Below, piece after piece: positions 59,001 through 64,000 of a stretch of DNA of 64,000 nt. The position numbers and the translations under genes were made by a program. Source of the stretch: Stomoxys calcitrans (Eukaryota; Arthropoda; Insecta; Diptera; Muscidae); assembly GCF_963082655.1 (NCBI RefSeq), contig NC_081552.1, positions 181,458,571 through 181,522,570 on the forward strand, given 5' to 3'. The notes under the pieces were generated by a model. The model worked only from the letters and a program-made list of their open reading frames with translations. It searched no databases and was not told the DNA's origin. Position 1 is the stretch's first letter. Each line of letters starts with the position of its first letter.

Positions 59001-62000
59001 GCCAAATCGGACAAAAATTGCGGCTTTCAGGGGGTCAGGAAACCAAATCGGGAGATCGGTTTATATGGGAGCTATATCAGGTTATAGGCCCATTTGGACC
59101 TTACTTGCGGGGTCCAGGGCTCGAGAAGTCAAATCGGGAGATCGGTTTATATTGGAGCTATATCTAATGAACGGATATCGCTAATATTTCGAGGTGTTGT
59201 AAACGGAATGACTAGATTAGTATACCCCCACCCTATGGTAGTGTTTATAAAGGTATATACAAACAAGTAAATGAGAGTTTCTTTTGACTATGCCGAACTT
59301 TGGATACCCACCAGCTCGGATATATTTATTAACCACATTTCGTCATTATACGGTGAAAAGTGCATCATTTATGAACCCAGAGCAGCTATATCCAAATATA
59401 ATCCGACCTCCACTATATTAAGTAAGGCTATGTTAGAGTCTAACACAAATCTTTGTATCAAATTCTTCTGTTAAAAGCTTTTATTGGCCTAAGAACTTAA
59501 ATCGGAAGATCGGTATTAAAGGCGTGCAGCAGTGTAAGTATTATTAAGTAAGTATTAACAAAACAGATTAACCATATACATACCTATTATATTTCGGGAT
59601 TAGAGAAAACAAAAAGAAATATTAATAACAAACAAAACACTTTTGCCACTCTGATTGAGGTATCTCCAAAACATGCATTCTGCACGCATCAACCGCCGTA
59701 ATAATTTGACCTCTCTTTTTAATTCTTACGTACGGGAATAAAAAGAAGTCATTCGGTGCCAAGTCAGGACTATACGGCGGATGACTCATCAAATCGATGT
59801 TTTGAGTGCTCAAAAATGCAGTTCTTTGAGCCGATGTGCGAGAGCTCGCATTGTCGTGATGAAGAGTGATCCGTCTTCTGCGGCGGTTGGTTTTCCTGAT
59901 TTCTTGGAAGACAACTGGCAAACAAATGGTTGTGTTCCACTCGGAAGTGACTGTTCTCCGTTGTTCTAGTATTTCGATTGCGACATGTCCAGATTTTTCG
60001 GAAAAAACAGGCGATAATTTGCTTGGAAGTGCTTCGTGCGCAAGCATCTTTTGTTGGATTTGGCTCGTCTTGAAACACCCATACATTCGACTGCTGTTTA
60101 CTTTCGGTCTCATACGCGTAAATCCACGATTCATCACCTGTCACGATTTCGTAGATGTGTTTCAAAACACGTTCGAATGTTCATGCAATATTGAATGTAT
60201 ACTGGTCCCACTAATGCCTAAGGTTGTCTCAATCTCACGATAGGTTACATGACGATCTGGCAATATCTGTTGGCGAACAGCATCAATGGTTTTTTTGAAC
60301 AACAACTGATTTTAGACGACCTTCATGAAATTTGTCTTGGAGTTAACTGCTAACTCAGTTGAATTCAACATAAACACTGATCCTTGATGGAGCTTCATTG
60401 CCAAAAATTTAATTAAGTTCACCGATGCACTGTGTTGAGTTAATCACCGTCGAAAGTTGTAAAAAATAATCGCACGAAAATCTTCACGATTTAATTCCAT
60501 TTTTAGGCGATATGAATCTTTTAAGTTACTGTAAACAACACAAATAGCTCTCGTATGTTAAAACGTTCTGAGTACGTATAACCTTAAAAATATCAAGCTT
60601 TACGATAGAGCTGTCAGTTGACAGATTGCAACACAAGGGTTGTCCAATTCCGAAACATTAAAGACAACCCTAGTATCCCTAGGTTTCGCGGATGTATCCT
60701 CCACGGGATGATTCCACCGTAGAACAGAGGTTAGAATTTCCGATTATGACGCTGAATGCCTGGGTTCAACCCCGAGCGAATACATCCAAAAAAATTTTCA
60801 GCGGTGGTTTTCCCCTCCTAATGCTAGCGACATTTGTGAGGTACTTCACCATGCAAAAACTTCTCTCCAATGAGATGTCGCTGCCGCACGCCGTACAGAC
60901 TCTGCTATAACCCTCATTATTGAGCTTAAACTTGAATCGGACAGTACTCGGTTAGATGTAAGAAGTTTGCCCCTGTTCTCTAGTGAAATGTTCATGGGAA
61001 AATTTGCATTTGCATCCTCCACAAACATCAAAACCAAACAAGTTTGCTGTACAAACAACAAGTCTACTGAAAGTGGGACAGCGGTAGTTTTTTGCTTAAA
61101 TAACAAACACTATTCGCGACTTTTTTCAGCAAGCAGTTGATTACAGCCCCTAAACGTTATATATCAGTGATAAAGGGTTTCAGAATACAATTTTACAATA
61201 GTTTTAACAATGTATTATTTTTTTATACCCACCACCATAGGATTGGGGTATACTAACCTAGTCATTCAGTTTGTAACACCTCGAAATATTGATGTAAGAT
61301 CCCATTAAGTATATATATTCTTGATTGTCTCTACACTCTGAGTCGATCTAGCCATGTCCGTCCGTCTGTTGAAATCACAATAGCGGTCAAACGCGTAAAG
61401 CTAGTCGCTTGAAATTTTGCTCAGATACTTACTATTGATGTAGGTCGTTGGGGATTGCAAATGGGCCATATCGGTTCAGATTTGCATACAGCTCCTATAC
61501 AAACCGATCTCCCGATTTGACTTCTTGATCCTTTACAAGGTATTTCCGATTTGGCTGAAATTGAGCATGTAGTGTTCTGTTATGACTTCAAACAACCGTA
61601 GCAAGTAAAGTCCAAATCGGTCTATAACCTGGTATAGCTGTCATATAAACCGATCTGACGAATTGACTTCTTGAGTTCTTACAAGCAGCAATTTTTGTCT
61701 AATTTGGCTGAAATTTTGCAAGCGGTGTTATGTTATAATTTCCAACAACTGTGCGAAGTACGGTAAATCATAAAATAAACCGATCTTCCGATTTGATTTT
61801 TTGAGCCCCTGGAAGCCGCAATGTTTGCCCGATTTGGCTAAAATTTTGCACGTTGTGTTCTATATTAACTTTCAACAACCGTGCCAAGTACGGTCTTAAT
61901 CGGTATATAACCTAATGTATTGGGTTGCCCAAAAAGTAATTGCGGATTTTTCATATAGTCGGGGTTGACAAATTTTTTCACAGCTTGTGACTCTGTAATT

Positions 62001-62766
62001 GCATTCTTTCTCCAGTCAGTTATCAGCTGTTACTTTTAGCTTGCTTTAGAAAAAAAGTGTAAAAAAGTATATTTGATTAAAGTTCATTCTAAGTTTTATT
62101 AAAAATGCATTTACTTTCTTTTAAAAAATCCGCAATTACTTTTTGGGCAACCCAATTGCTCCCATATAAACCGATCTCCCGATCTTACGACTTCCAATAA
62201 CTGTGCTAAGTATGGCCCAAATCAGTTAATAACCTCATATAGCTCCCTTATAAACCGGTCTCTTGATTAACTTTGTTCGGTTCCTATGCCGATATTCGTA
62301 AACTTTTTTTTTCTGAGGGTATGGCATAATAACAATATTGTTTATTCCCGTATTTCCGGGAAAATGAAAAAATATTCCCGTGAATTCCCATCCTAAAATT
62401 GAAAAATTTGGTAGCTTTGGGCAATAATTTGTTTTTTTTTTTTTATTATTTGCAGATATTCTATGCTCTTTCCAGCTTTATTGGCCTAATGAATGTCATA
62501 GATGAATGGGACTTTTTGGTGGGGGAGCGAAGTAAGCCACGCGGGGAGACCATTATTGAAAAAGGCGATATAACGAAAAGTAATAAATGAACATTACCCA
62601 TGCATCCATTAACACATATGCATCAGCTAATAGCGTCAAACGATAAAAATAACATCCGTTTTTATTTCGCTTTACTGTAGCTCATGTGGTGTTCAACATA
62701 ATTACAATGACTGTGTCAATGGGATTGGTATTTTCTGCAGTATTGCTGATATTTGGTTTAAAAAAG
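31953..62766 (+). CDS. Gene 2: paralogous four-pass membrane protein, partial (3 exons in window)
   Basis: Joining 31953-32027, 62456-62579 and 62681-62766 gives 95 codons in one frame. The gene must continue past the window, since gene 1 has two more exons. It starts MVILMSCCCWDDVWHGSFAS. Exon 2 gives membrane segment 1 (IFYALSSFIGLMNVI) and a charged loop; exon 3 gives segment 2 (HVVFNIITMTVSMGLVFSAV). Intron positions and phases (0, 1, 0) equal those of gene 1, and exons 1 and 3 are identical in length. Function is unknown, presumably like gene 1. Intron 1 is 30,428 bp and packed with transposons. The long gap is the main uncertainty. Confidence 0.75.
32028..33450. other. Intron 1 of gene 2, first part, little recognised
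   Basis: Mostly unique-looking AT-rich sequence. Direct near-repeats of a TACCGGTAGTTGTGCTAACT type occur at about 33070-33190. GAGGTTCGAGTCTCC at about 33247 resembles a B box, but no tRNA fold can be built around it. Confidence 0.35.
33458..33535 (+). repeat. tRNA-like SINE head (possible)
   Basis: TAGGCTAGAGGATGCATG resembles an A box and GAGTTCAAATCTGACC a B box, about 44 nt apart, in tRNA-like order. No acceptor stem pairs cleanly and no CCA-adjacent structure is seen, so it reads as a retroposed tRNA-like relic. Confidence 0.35.
33848..35238 (+). repeat. Repeat family A copy, plus
   Basis: The head is AGTAAAAGCGTGCTAAGTTC, then GGCCGGGTCGAATTTTACG. Six units follow with ATGGCAGCTATATCAG and GAATTGCGCCCTCTA. 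The right end has TTAGTTTACCCCCATCAAAT with a decayed terminus. Confidence 0.72.
35239..36195 (+). repeat. Repeat family C copy
   Basis: Related to A and D but with distinct units: GGTCGATCTGAACCATATTT, GAGTCGAATATTGGGA, AAATCGGATAATAATTGCGG. It ends ACTATACCCTATAATGGTGG. Confidence 0.55.
36250..36595 (+). repeat. Repeat family C/A-like partial copy, cut by mariner
   Basis: CAAGTAAAAATTTTTGTGGG starts it. Units with AAATCGGGAGATCGGTGTAT follow, and it stops at the mariner-like element that begins at 36596. Confidence 0.5.
36596..37348 (-). mobile_element. Mariner-like transposon relic, minus, related to the foldback family
   Basis: The ends AAGGGTGTATTTTTAAGAGC and TAGCTAAAAAATCTCCCTT are flanked by TA (36594-36595, 37349-37350). 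The minus strand encodes SHVYTDKPASINAMEDNIGA, QRMDQLRRSHGHHLHEVIFK and, near the right end, a decayed MNHLTNEQRLQIIEFYYQNA-type start. At 753 bp it is deleted in the middle. It differs from the foldback copies by having two different natural ends. Confidence 0.78.
37351..37886. other. Unassigned sequence in intron 1 of gene 2
   Basis: I recognise no family or coding motif. Confidence 0.35.
37887..38491 (+). mobile_element. Palindromic mariner-like foldback element, copy 5 (~605 bp)
   Basis: It has the same subtype and orientation as the copy at 4855. The terminal bases are slightly trimmed: TATAGGGTGA at the left and TCACCCTTAA at the right, so the exact TA duplication is ambiguous by one or two bases. 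Confidence 0.88.
38494..38880 (+). repeat. Repeat family E fragment
   Basis: Phrases such as GAGAGCAGTATACGAATTTG, GATATCAAACTTTTGG and AGATATCAAATAAAAGTCAT match the unit of the copy at 53410-54735 in degenerate form. Confidence 0.5.
38881..39464. other. AT-rich stretch, no gene
   Basis: Nothing coding. GCACGGCGCACGCCGTGC at about 39383-39400 is an 18-bp perfect palindrome, followed by CTGGGTGAGCTAGTT, which may be the end of an unclassified element. Confidence 0.4.
39465..40213 (-). repeat. Repeat family B copy, minus
   Basis: It starts CTGTATAATACCCTAACCC, has AACCAATTTTGATGGACCTC and GTGAATAAATGCGCTTGCAA, and ends AGTGGTAGTGTAGGGTAC. It is the same layout as the copy at 23940-26903 without insertions. 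Confidence 0.62.
40214..40734. other. Unclassified block with GC-rich ACCGGTCCC motifs
   Basis: GACACCGGTCCCAAACCTG and GGGACCGGTCCCAGTTCTCG (containing the palindrome GGGACCGGTCCC) are followed by TCTCTTTTATAAAGGTTTG, a TATA-like motif. No open frame of note follows. It could be a piece of an LTR or promoter. Confidence 0.35.
40735..41352 (+). repeat. Repeat family A, partial copy, plus
   Basis: Units with ATCGGACAAAAATTGCGG and GGAGATCGGTTAGTATGGG, the ACAGACGGACGGACGGGC block, and the right end TCTATGGTGGTGGATATAAA. Confidence 0.68.
41353..41735 (-). repeat. Repeat family B, partial copy, minus
   Basis: It includes GACAGACAGGCGGACATAG and GATCGGCATTCTTATCGATG, and ends CATTGGTTGTGTAGAATATA. 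The sequence after it (AATAAAGAAGCATTTG) resembles what follows the copy at 39465-40213. Confidence 0.55.
41736..42699. other. No recognised feature
   Basis: AT-rich intronic sequence. The frame at 42215-42409 (minus) has no motif. Confidence 0.35.
42700..43060. repeat. Degenerate (TTGTATTAAT)-type motif cluster
   Basis: Variants of CGTTGTATTAATTAA, CGTTGCATTAATGACG, TTGTATTAACGATC and GAATTAATAAACGAAATTG recur irregularly. It lies immediately 5' of the LINE that starts near 43210 and recalls the tandem tail at its 3' side. Confidence 0.4.
44048..45933. repeat. Repeat family F: ~1.9-kb insertion of degenerate ~120-bp units
   Basis: AAAGAAAGTACCAAATGGTA-like phrases recur near 44197, 44303, 44690, 44812, 44930, 44985, 45110, 45240, 45280 and 45570, each followed by GTACGAATTTTGAT / CACCCATCATATATTTC / CTAGCTCCATCTATA variants. 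It splits the LINE endonuclease between ...KLAT and [W]ESPDRSTRNQ. The right part has CAGTCAGTCGGTCAGCAATC. Non-coding, unknown class. Confidence 0.65.
47136..47212 (-). mobile_element. tRNA-derived SINE, 3' fragment
   Basis: It matches the SINE tail (reverse complement): CCACTAAGGAACAGGGGC, CTTCTCACATATCAATGAGT, GCAGTCGTATCAA. About 75 bp remain, interrupting the LINE coding region. Confidence 0.65.
47703..47835. repeat. Tandem repeat of TTGATGATCATTGATCATTG type
   Basis: Five to six imperfect ~33-bp units made of TTGATGATCATTGATCATTG plus TA or CA. It directly follows the 3' end of the LINE, so it is likely its repetitive tail. It can form short hairpins (TGATCATTGATCA). Confidence 0.75.
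47870..49700 (+). mobile_element. Jockey/CR1-type non-LTR retrotransposon, internally deleted
   Basis: An endonuclease remnant reads IIAFTETWL, then VYDSKILNSKYQIYRRDRND and SGGGSLIEV (47960-48105). A deletion follows, then RT: YIRPLFKAGNRNEVSNYRGI (48345), LSPYQHGFRKSKS (48478). A frame change precedes 48546-49175, which encodes YTDFSKAFDKVNHNFLLRKI, SGVPQGSHLGPVLFSLFINN, MYANDVKIF and FKDLGFLLDQRLNF. The tail ends near 49700. Confidence 0.82.
48546..49175 (+). pseudogene. RT domain of the Jockey/CR1-type LINE, active site altered
   Basis: A 209-codon open frame covers RT motifs A to E: FSKAFDKVNH (motif A Asp present), SSGVPQGSHLGPVLF, then MYANDVKIF in place of YADD, with the first Asp of the pair changed to Asn. 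The start codon is fortuitous; the domain really begins upstream in another frame. The product would not be an active polymerase. Confidence 0.8.
49783..51212 (+). repeat. Repeat family A copy with duplicated head and a strict 153-bp array
   Basis: The ~100-bp head (CAAGTAAAAGCGTACTAACT ... CTCTTCTTAGG) is present twice, at 49783 and 49884. CAGCTATATCAG recurs at 50310, 50463, 50616, 50769 and 50922, an exact 153-bp period. The right end is complete: GACAGACGGACGGACGGACA, AGAATATATATACTTTATGG, CCCATCTTATGGTGGAGGG. Confidence 0.82.
51213..51488 (+). repeat. Family A partial duplicate of 49990-50310
   Basis: ATAAAAGAAAAGATTTGCTC, TTAGAGCGATATCATCATATG and GGAGCTGTATCAGGCTATAG repeat the 5' portion of the copy just before it, suggesting a local tandem duplication. 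Confidence 0.6.
51600..52103 (-). repeat. Repeat family A partial copy, minus
   Basis: Units with ATTTGGCTGAAATTTTGGAC, then TGGTGGATGGTATATAAGAT and TCGGCTCGGCCGAACTTAGC at the right end. The left end is missing. Confidence 0.6.
52255..52345 (+). repeat. Repeat family E fragment
   Basis: AATAAAAGGTATTTGGAAGT, AGAGCACCAATATGATATCC and ACATTGGGGTGAAATATG match the family E unit. Confidence 0.5.
52490..53350 (+). mobile_element. Composite LINE fragment: RNase H-type piece nested in RTE-like 3' piece
   Basis: 52496-52611 matches the C-terminal part of the RTE-like LINE (CTTCGTAAAATATATGGACC, present twice; GAGCTGTTTGAATTGTATGA). 52660-53287 matches the RNase H-type LINE (LGEILDRKLNWKCHIQE; LNPRMVYWLYWSMIRPIFAY; RGNERADDL; LVNPKPFGS) with an internal deletion between RT and RNase H. 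53288-53345 returns to RTE-like 3' sequence (TTGGAACGCTATTCTACGTT). Confidence 0.65.
53410..54735 (+). repeat. Repeat family E, longest copy
   Basis: The start is TATTATATAAAAATGAAATT, then CTCAAAAACGGCTAAACTGA and TTTTCATGAAATTTTCACAG. Several degenerate ~120-bp units follow with GGGTATCAAATAAAAGGTAT and AGAATACAAATCG. The end is about TGTCTAGCTAGTT. No protein-coding capacity is recognised. The first 300 bp appear inverted at 1602-1830. Confidence 0.62.
53441..53467. repeat. (GTTT)n microsatellite
   Basis: Six to seven GTTT repeats at the start of the family E copy. Confidence 0.85.
54736..55838. other. Intronic stretch, nothing recognised
   Basis: It includes a TGTATA-rich tract at 55010-55060. 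A 72-codon frame at 55392 has no recognisable domain or splice context. Confidence 0.35.
55839..57242 (-). repeat. Repeat family D, complete-looking copy with 152-153-bp units
   Basis: The left end is CACCCACCACCGAAGGATGG, followed by AGTATACATATTCTTGATCA. GCTGCCAT/GCTGTCAT marks recur at 56263, 56415, 56568, 56720 and 56872, a 152-153-bp period. The right end is CCAAAGTTCGGCCAGGCCAC and TTTTTACTTGTT. Unit sequence differs from family A (TAGGCCCATAAAAGC; CAGTGAGTTGTGTTAGGCCC). Confidence 0.75.
57448..57690 (+). repeat. Repeat family D, partial copy, plus
   Basis: AAAGTAAAAAGGCATAAATT, CGGCAGGGACAATCTTTGGA and CATCATAATCCGGTGAAAAA match the D end in the opposite orientation. Confidence 0.6.
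57691..58217. other. Unassigned stretch before a poly-A run
   Basis: I recognise no domain. A CCATATCGTACCGATGTTCC / TTTCGTACCGATTTCTTG repetition is visible at 58015-58150. Confidence 0.35.
58218..58243. repeat. 26-bp poly-A run
   Basis: Twenty-six A residues stand directly before the family A head at 58244. They could be a retroposon tail of the preceding unassigned sequence or a homopolymer expansion. Confidence 0.8.
58244..59245 (+). repeat. Repeat family A copy, plus, with a SINE inserted
   Basis: The head is CAAGTAAAAGCTTGCTAAGT followed by CGGCCGGGCCGAATCTTAG. Units carry GGAGATCGGTTTATATGGGA and the right end is CCCCCACCCTATGGTAGTGT. The SINE at 58634-58948 splits the TACTTGGCACA of one unit. 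Confidence 0.75.
58634..58948 (-). mobile_element. tRNA-derived SINE, complete, minus, with 11-bp target duplication
   Basis: Flanked by exact TACTTGGCACA repeats (58623-58633 and 58949-58959). At the right, read on the minus strand, are GGCCACCGTAGCGCAGAGGC (A box) and GGTTCGAATCC (perfect B box). At 315 bp it is the best preserved copy in the window. Confidence 0.9.
59262..59530 (+). repeat. Repeat family D, partial copy, plus
   Basis: CAAGTAAATGAGAGTTTC, TGCCGAACTTTGGATACCCA and TCATTATACGGTGAAAAGTG match the D end. Confidence 0.55.
59583..60673 (-). mobile_element. Mariner (DD34D) transposon relic, minus, 1091 bp
   Basis: TA flanks it at 59581-59582 and 60674-60675. The right end TTAAAGACAACCCTAG is the inverted mariner terminus; the left terminus has lost a few bases. 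The transposase on the minus strand has GDESWIYAYE (first Asp), HHDNASSRTSAQRTAF (second Asp) and PPYSPDLAPNDFFLFP (third Asp, in PND), with 34 residues between the last two catalytic positions, as in mariner. It is frameshifted between about 59970 and 60030, and the N-terminal part is poorly preserved. Confidence 0.85.
59622..60165 (-). pseudogene. Mariner transposase, frameshifted
   Basis: Two overlapping minus-strand frames carry the catalytic half: the first Asp and WVFQDEPNPTKDAC lie in one (up to 60165), the second and third Asp in the other (from 59622). All three catalytic Asp survive but not in one frame. It would cut and paste the mariner ends if intact. Confidence 0.8.
60705..61013 (+). 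mobile_element. tRNA-derived SINE, plus, with 9-bp target duplication
   Basis: Flanked by ATCCTCCAC (60696-60704 and 61014-61022). The A box is decayed and the B box reads GGTTCAACCCC. TTTCAGCGGTGGTTTTCCCC and the AATTTGCATTTGC tail are intact. It sits about 30 bp from the mariner end. Confidence 0.83.
61223..62320 (-). repeat. Repeat family A copy, minus, with a MITE inserted
   Basis: The left end is TTATACCCACCACCATAGGA. The TCCGTCCGTCTGTTG block follows, then units with ATATAAACCGATCTCCCGAT. It is interrupted at 61920-62155 and its right end is decayed. It lies just upstream of gene 2 exon 2. Confidence 0.7.
61920..62155 (-). mobile_element. mariner-type MITE (cecropia-like ends), copy 3
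   Basis: 236 bp in the opposite orientation to the other two. The left flank is TA; the right flank is now TT, a probable point change, because the host family A normally reads GATATAGCTCCC across this site. Confidence 0.85.
62456..62579 (+). CDS. Gene 2 coding exon 2
   Basis: The acceptor is a T-rich tract ending TATTTGCAG (AG at 62454-62455) and the donor is GTAATA at 62580, the same donor hexamer as gene 1 exon 3. It is 124 nt, entering in phase 0 and leaving in phase 1, 18 nt longer than in gene 1. If not spliced, the frame runs into TGA at 62587. Confidence 0.72.
62681..62766 (+). CDS. Gene 2 coding exon 3
   Basis: The acceptor is TTTACTGTAG and the donor is GTATGT. It is 86 nt, exactly as in gene 1, and completes a split Thr codon. 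It encodes membrane segment 2 ending FGLKK, aligned with VGLYE in gene 1. Confidence 0.78.
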
Positions 62767-62879
62767 GTATGTATGCATATAAGAGTGTTCCAAAGACCAA
62801 AACGTTCTTTTTTGTTTGTAATGCATGCCCCCCATTTTTTTTCATTTAGCTCCCAATAACCAAAATACGAAGGGTTAAG

Positions 62880-64000
62880 GTGGGCGGTTAAAGATAACTC
62901 GTGCCGACACTACGTTGTTGTTTGGCGGTGTGCTGTGTTCTGTCTTTCGTCTGCTTGATTCTGTTGAACATCCAGATCCAGAAACTCTGCGACTAAGTTG
63001 AGGTTCGTCCAGAGTGATCTGGGTCTGAGTGGCTCTGGCTGGGCAGTTAAGCAGGTGAGATATGTCGTGTGGTCCCAGGTCACAATCGGGTCACACATCC
63101 TTTACGTTATCATCAATCCTTGCTCTGTAAGCGTTGAGGCGGCTGCATATGTCGGGTCGTTATTGAGCTAGAACTTCTCTCGTTTGCCACGGGAGGTCGA
63201 TTTATTCAGGTGTCATTGGAGGCGGTCGTTTTCCAAGGACCATATTCAACTGATATATACTCACCGCATCTGCCACCGTGTCTACATGAAAGTTGTCCTC
63301 TGGATATGCCGCTTGATCTAGAGGTTATATTTTGTGGCTCTGAACCCCACGCTCTAGATCATGTAGATCTACCTTGAGGCTTCCTGGGGGTTGGATACCT
63401 ATGTACAAGATGATGATTTGGATGGTTCTTACGATAACTTCCAGAAGGTATTGCTTAGACAGCATGTGGTTATGTTTTCGCACTGATAGCATCTTTGTCT
63501 CCCAATGGAGGTGGTTTACGTGAGAACTGAGGAGACAGCCCGTCGCAGTTCGAAGAGCGCCATTCTGACAGATCTGAATATTATTTCACTACGTTTCACA
63601 GAGCTGACGAGACCACACTGGCGCTGCATAACTTACTACTGACCGGCCAATTGCTTTGTACGTGGTCAACAAGGTTTCTTTGTCAGCAGCCCAAGTGCTG
63701 CTGGCGTGTGACTTGAGGACCTTTTTCTATTTCTGACCTTATCGCAAATATTACTGGCATGATTTTACAGATTTTACAAAAAATTTGAAAGAGCTATGAA
63801 ATATGTATTTTATTTAAACTTGATGGTCGGAATTGGTACTCAATCGACCACCTCATGAGTGTATGTAGTGACTAGAGGACCTTGTTTCTACTTTTGCCAA
63901 CGTGGCTGAAAATCTGATGGCAGATATCTTCAAATTTCTTGCAGCGAAATAAGCGTCAAGTTCGTTGAGGTAGACGTTTAACATATCGTCATTAATGAGT
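62880..64000 (-). mobile_element. LINE remnant (RT C-terminus and zinc-knuckle end), minus, runs off the window
   Basis: On the minus strand: CPDCDLGPHDISHLLNCPAQ then PEPLRPRSLWTNLNLVAEFL, a typical C-terminal Cys/His end of RNase H-less fly LINEs, preceded by KAIGRSVVSYAAPVWSRQ and GALRTATGCLLSSHVNHLHW. It is degenerate, in intron 3 of gene 2. Confidence 0.6.

Noticed and set aside
62399..62590. Single-exon protein reading through gene 2 exon 2 to TGA at 62587
   Set aside because: The GTAATA donor at 62580 gives the same phase as in gene 1 and joins to a length-conserved exon 3.

Overview
The window looks like repeat-rich nuclear DNA of a fly, most likely a calyptrate/muscid such as a stable fly or house fly. 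That placement is inferred from mariner-type transposons, several non-LTR retrotransposon (LINE) classes, a tRNA-derived SINE and arrays of roughly 153-bp repeats carrying a GGCCGGGCCGAA end motif. I see no bacterial genes, rRNA, CRISPR array, LTR retrotransposon or functional tRNA.

The only convincing host genes are two tandem, same-strand paralogues that I assembled by hand from splice sites. Gene 1 has coding exons at 9024-9098, 17365-17470, 17529-17614, 17751-17900 and 23583-23639. It encodes a complete 157-residue, four-pass membrane protein with an N-terminal CCC cluster. Gene 2 has exons at 31953-32027, 62456-62579 and 62681-62766 and continues past the right edge. Exon 1 (75 nt) and exon 3 (86 nt) have the same lengths in both genes and the three shared introns keep the same phases (0, 1, 0), so they are duplicates. 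Intron 1 is about 8.3 kb in gene 1 and about 30.4 kb in gene 2, and almost all of the extra length is transposable elements.

Layout: 1-9022 upstream of gene 1 (repeat families A, D and E, a SINE, a broken RNase H-type LINE, a palindromic mariner derivative). 9024-23690 is gene 1, with LINEs in intron 1 and repeat arrays and mariner relics in intron 4. 23.7-31.9 kb is intergenic and includes a nested stack of four element types. 31953 to the right edge is gene 2; its huge intron holds family A, B, C, D and E repeats, mariner relics, two further LINEs and MITEs.

The most unusual mobile element is a ~600-bp palindromic derivative of a mariner-like transposon, present in five near-identical copies (3363, 4855, 20317, 24633, 37887). 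Its 3' end has been replaced by an inverted copy of its own 5' end, including the transposase start codon. Retrotransposon and transposase frames are nearly all broken. The genes do not form an operon or pathway; the window shows a duplicated membrane-protein locus swollen by successive waves of transposition.
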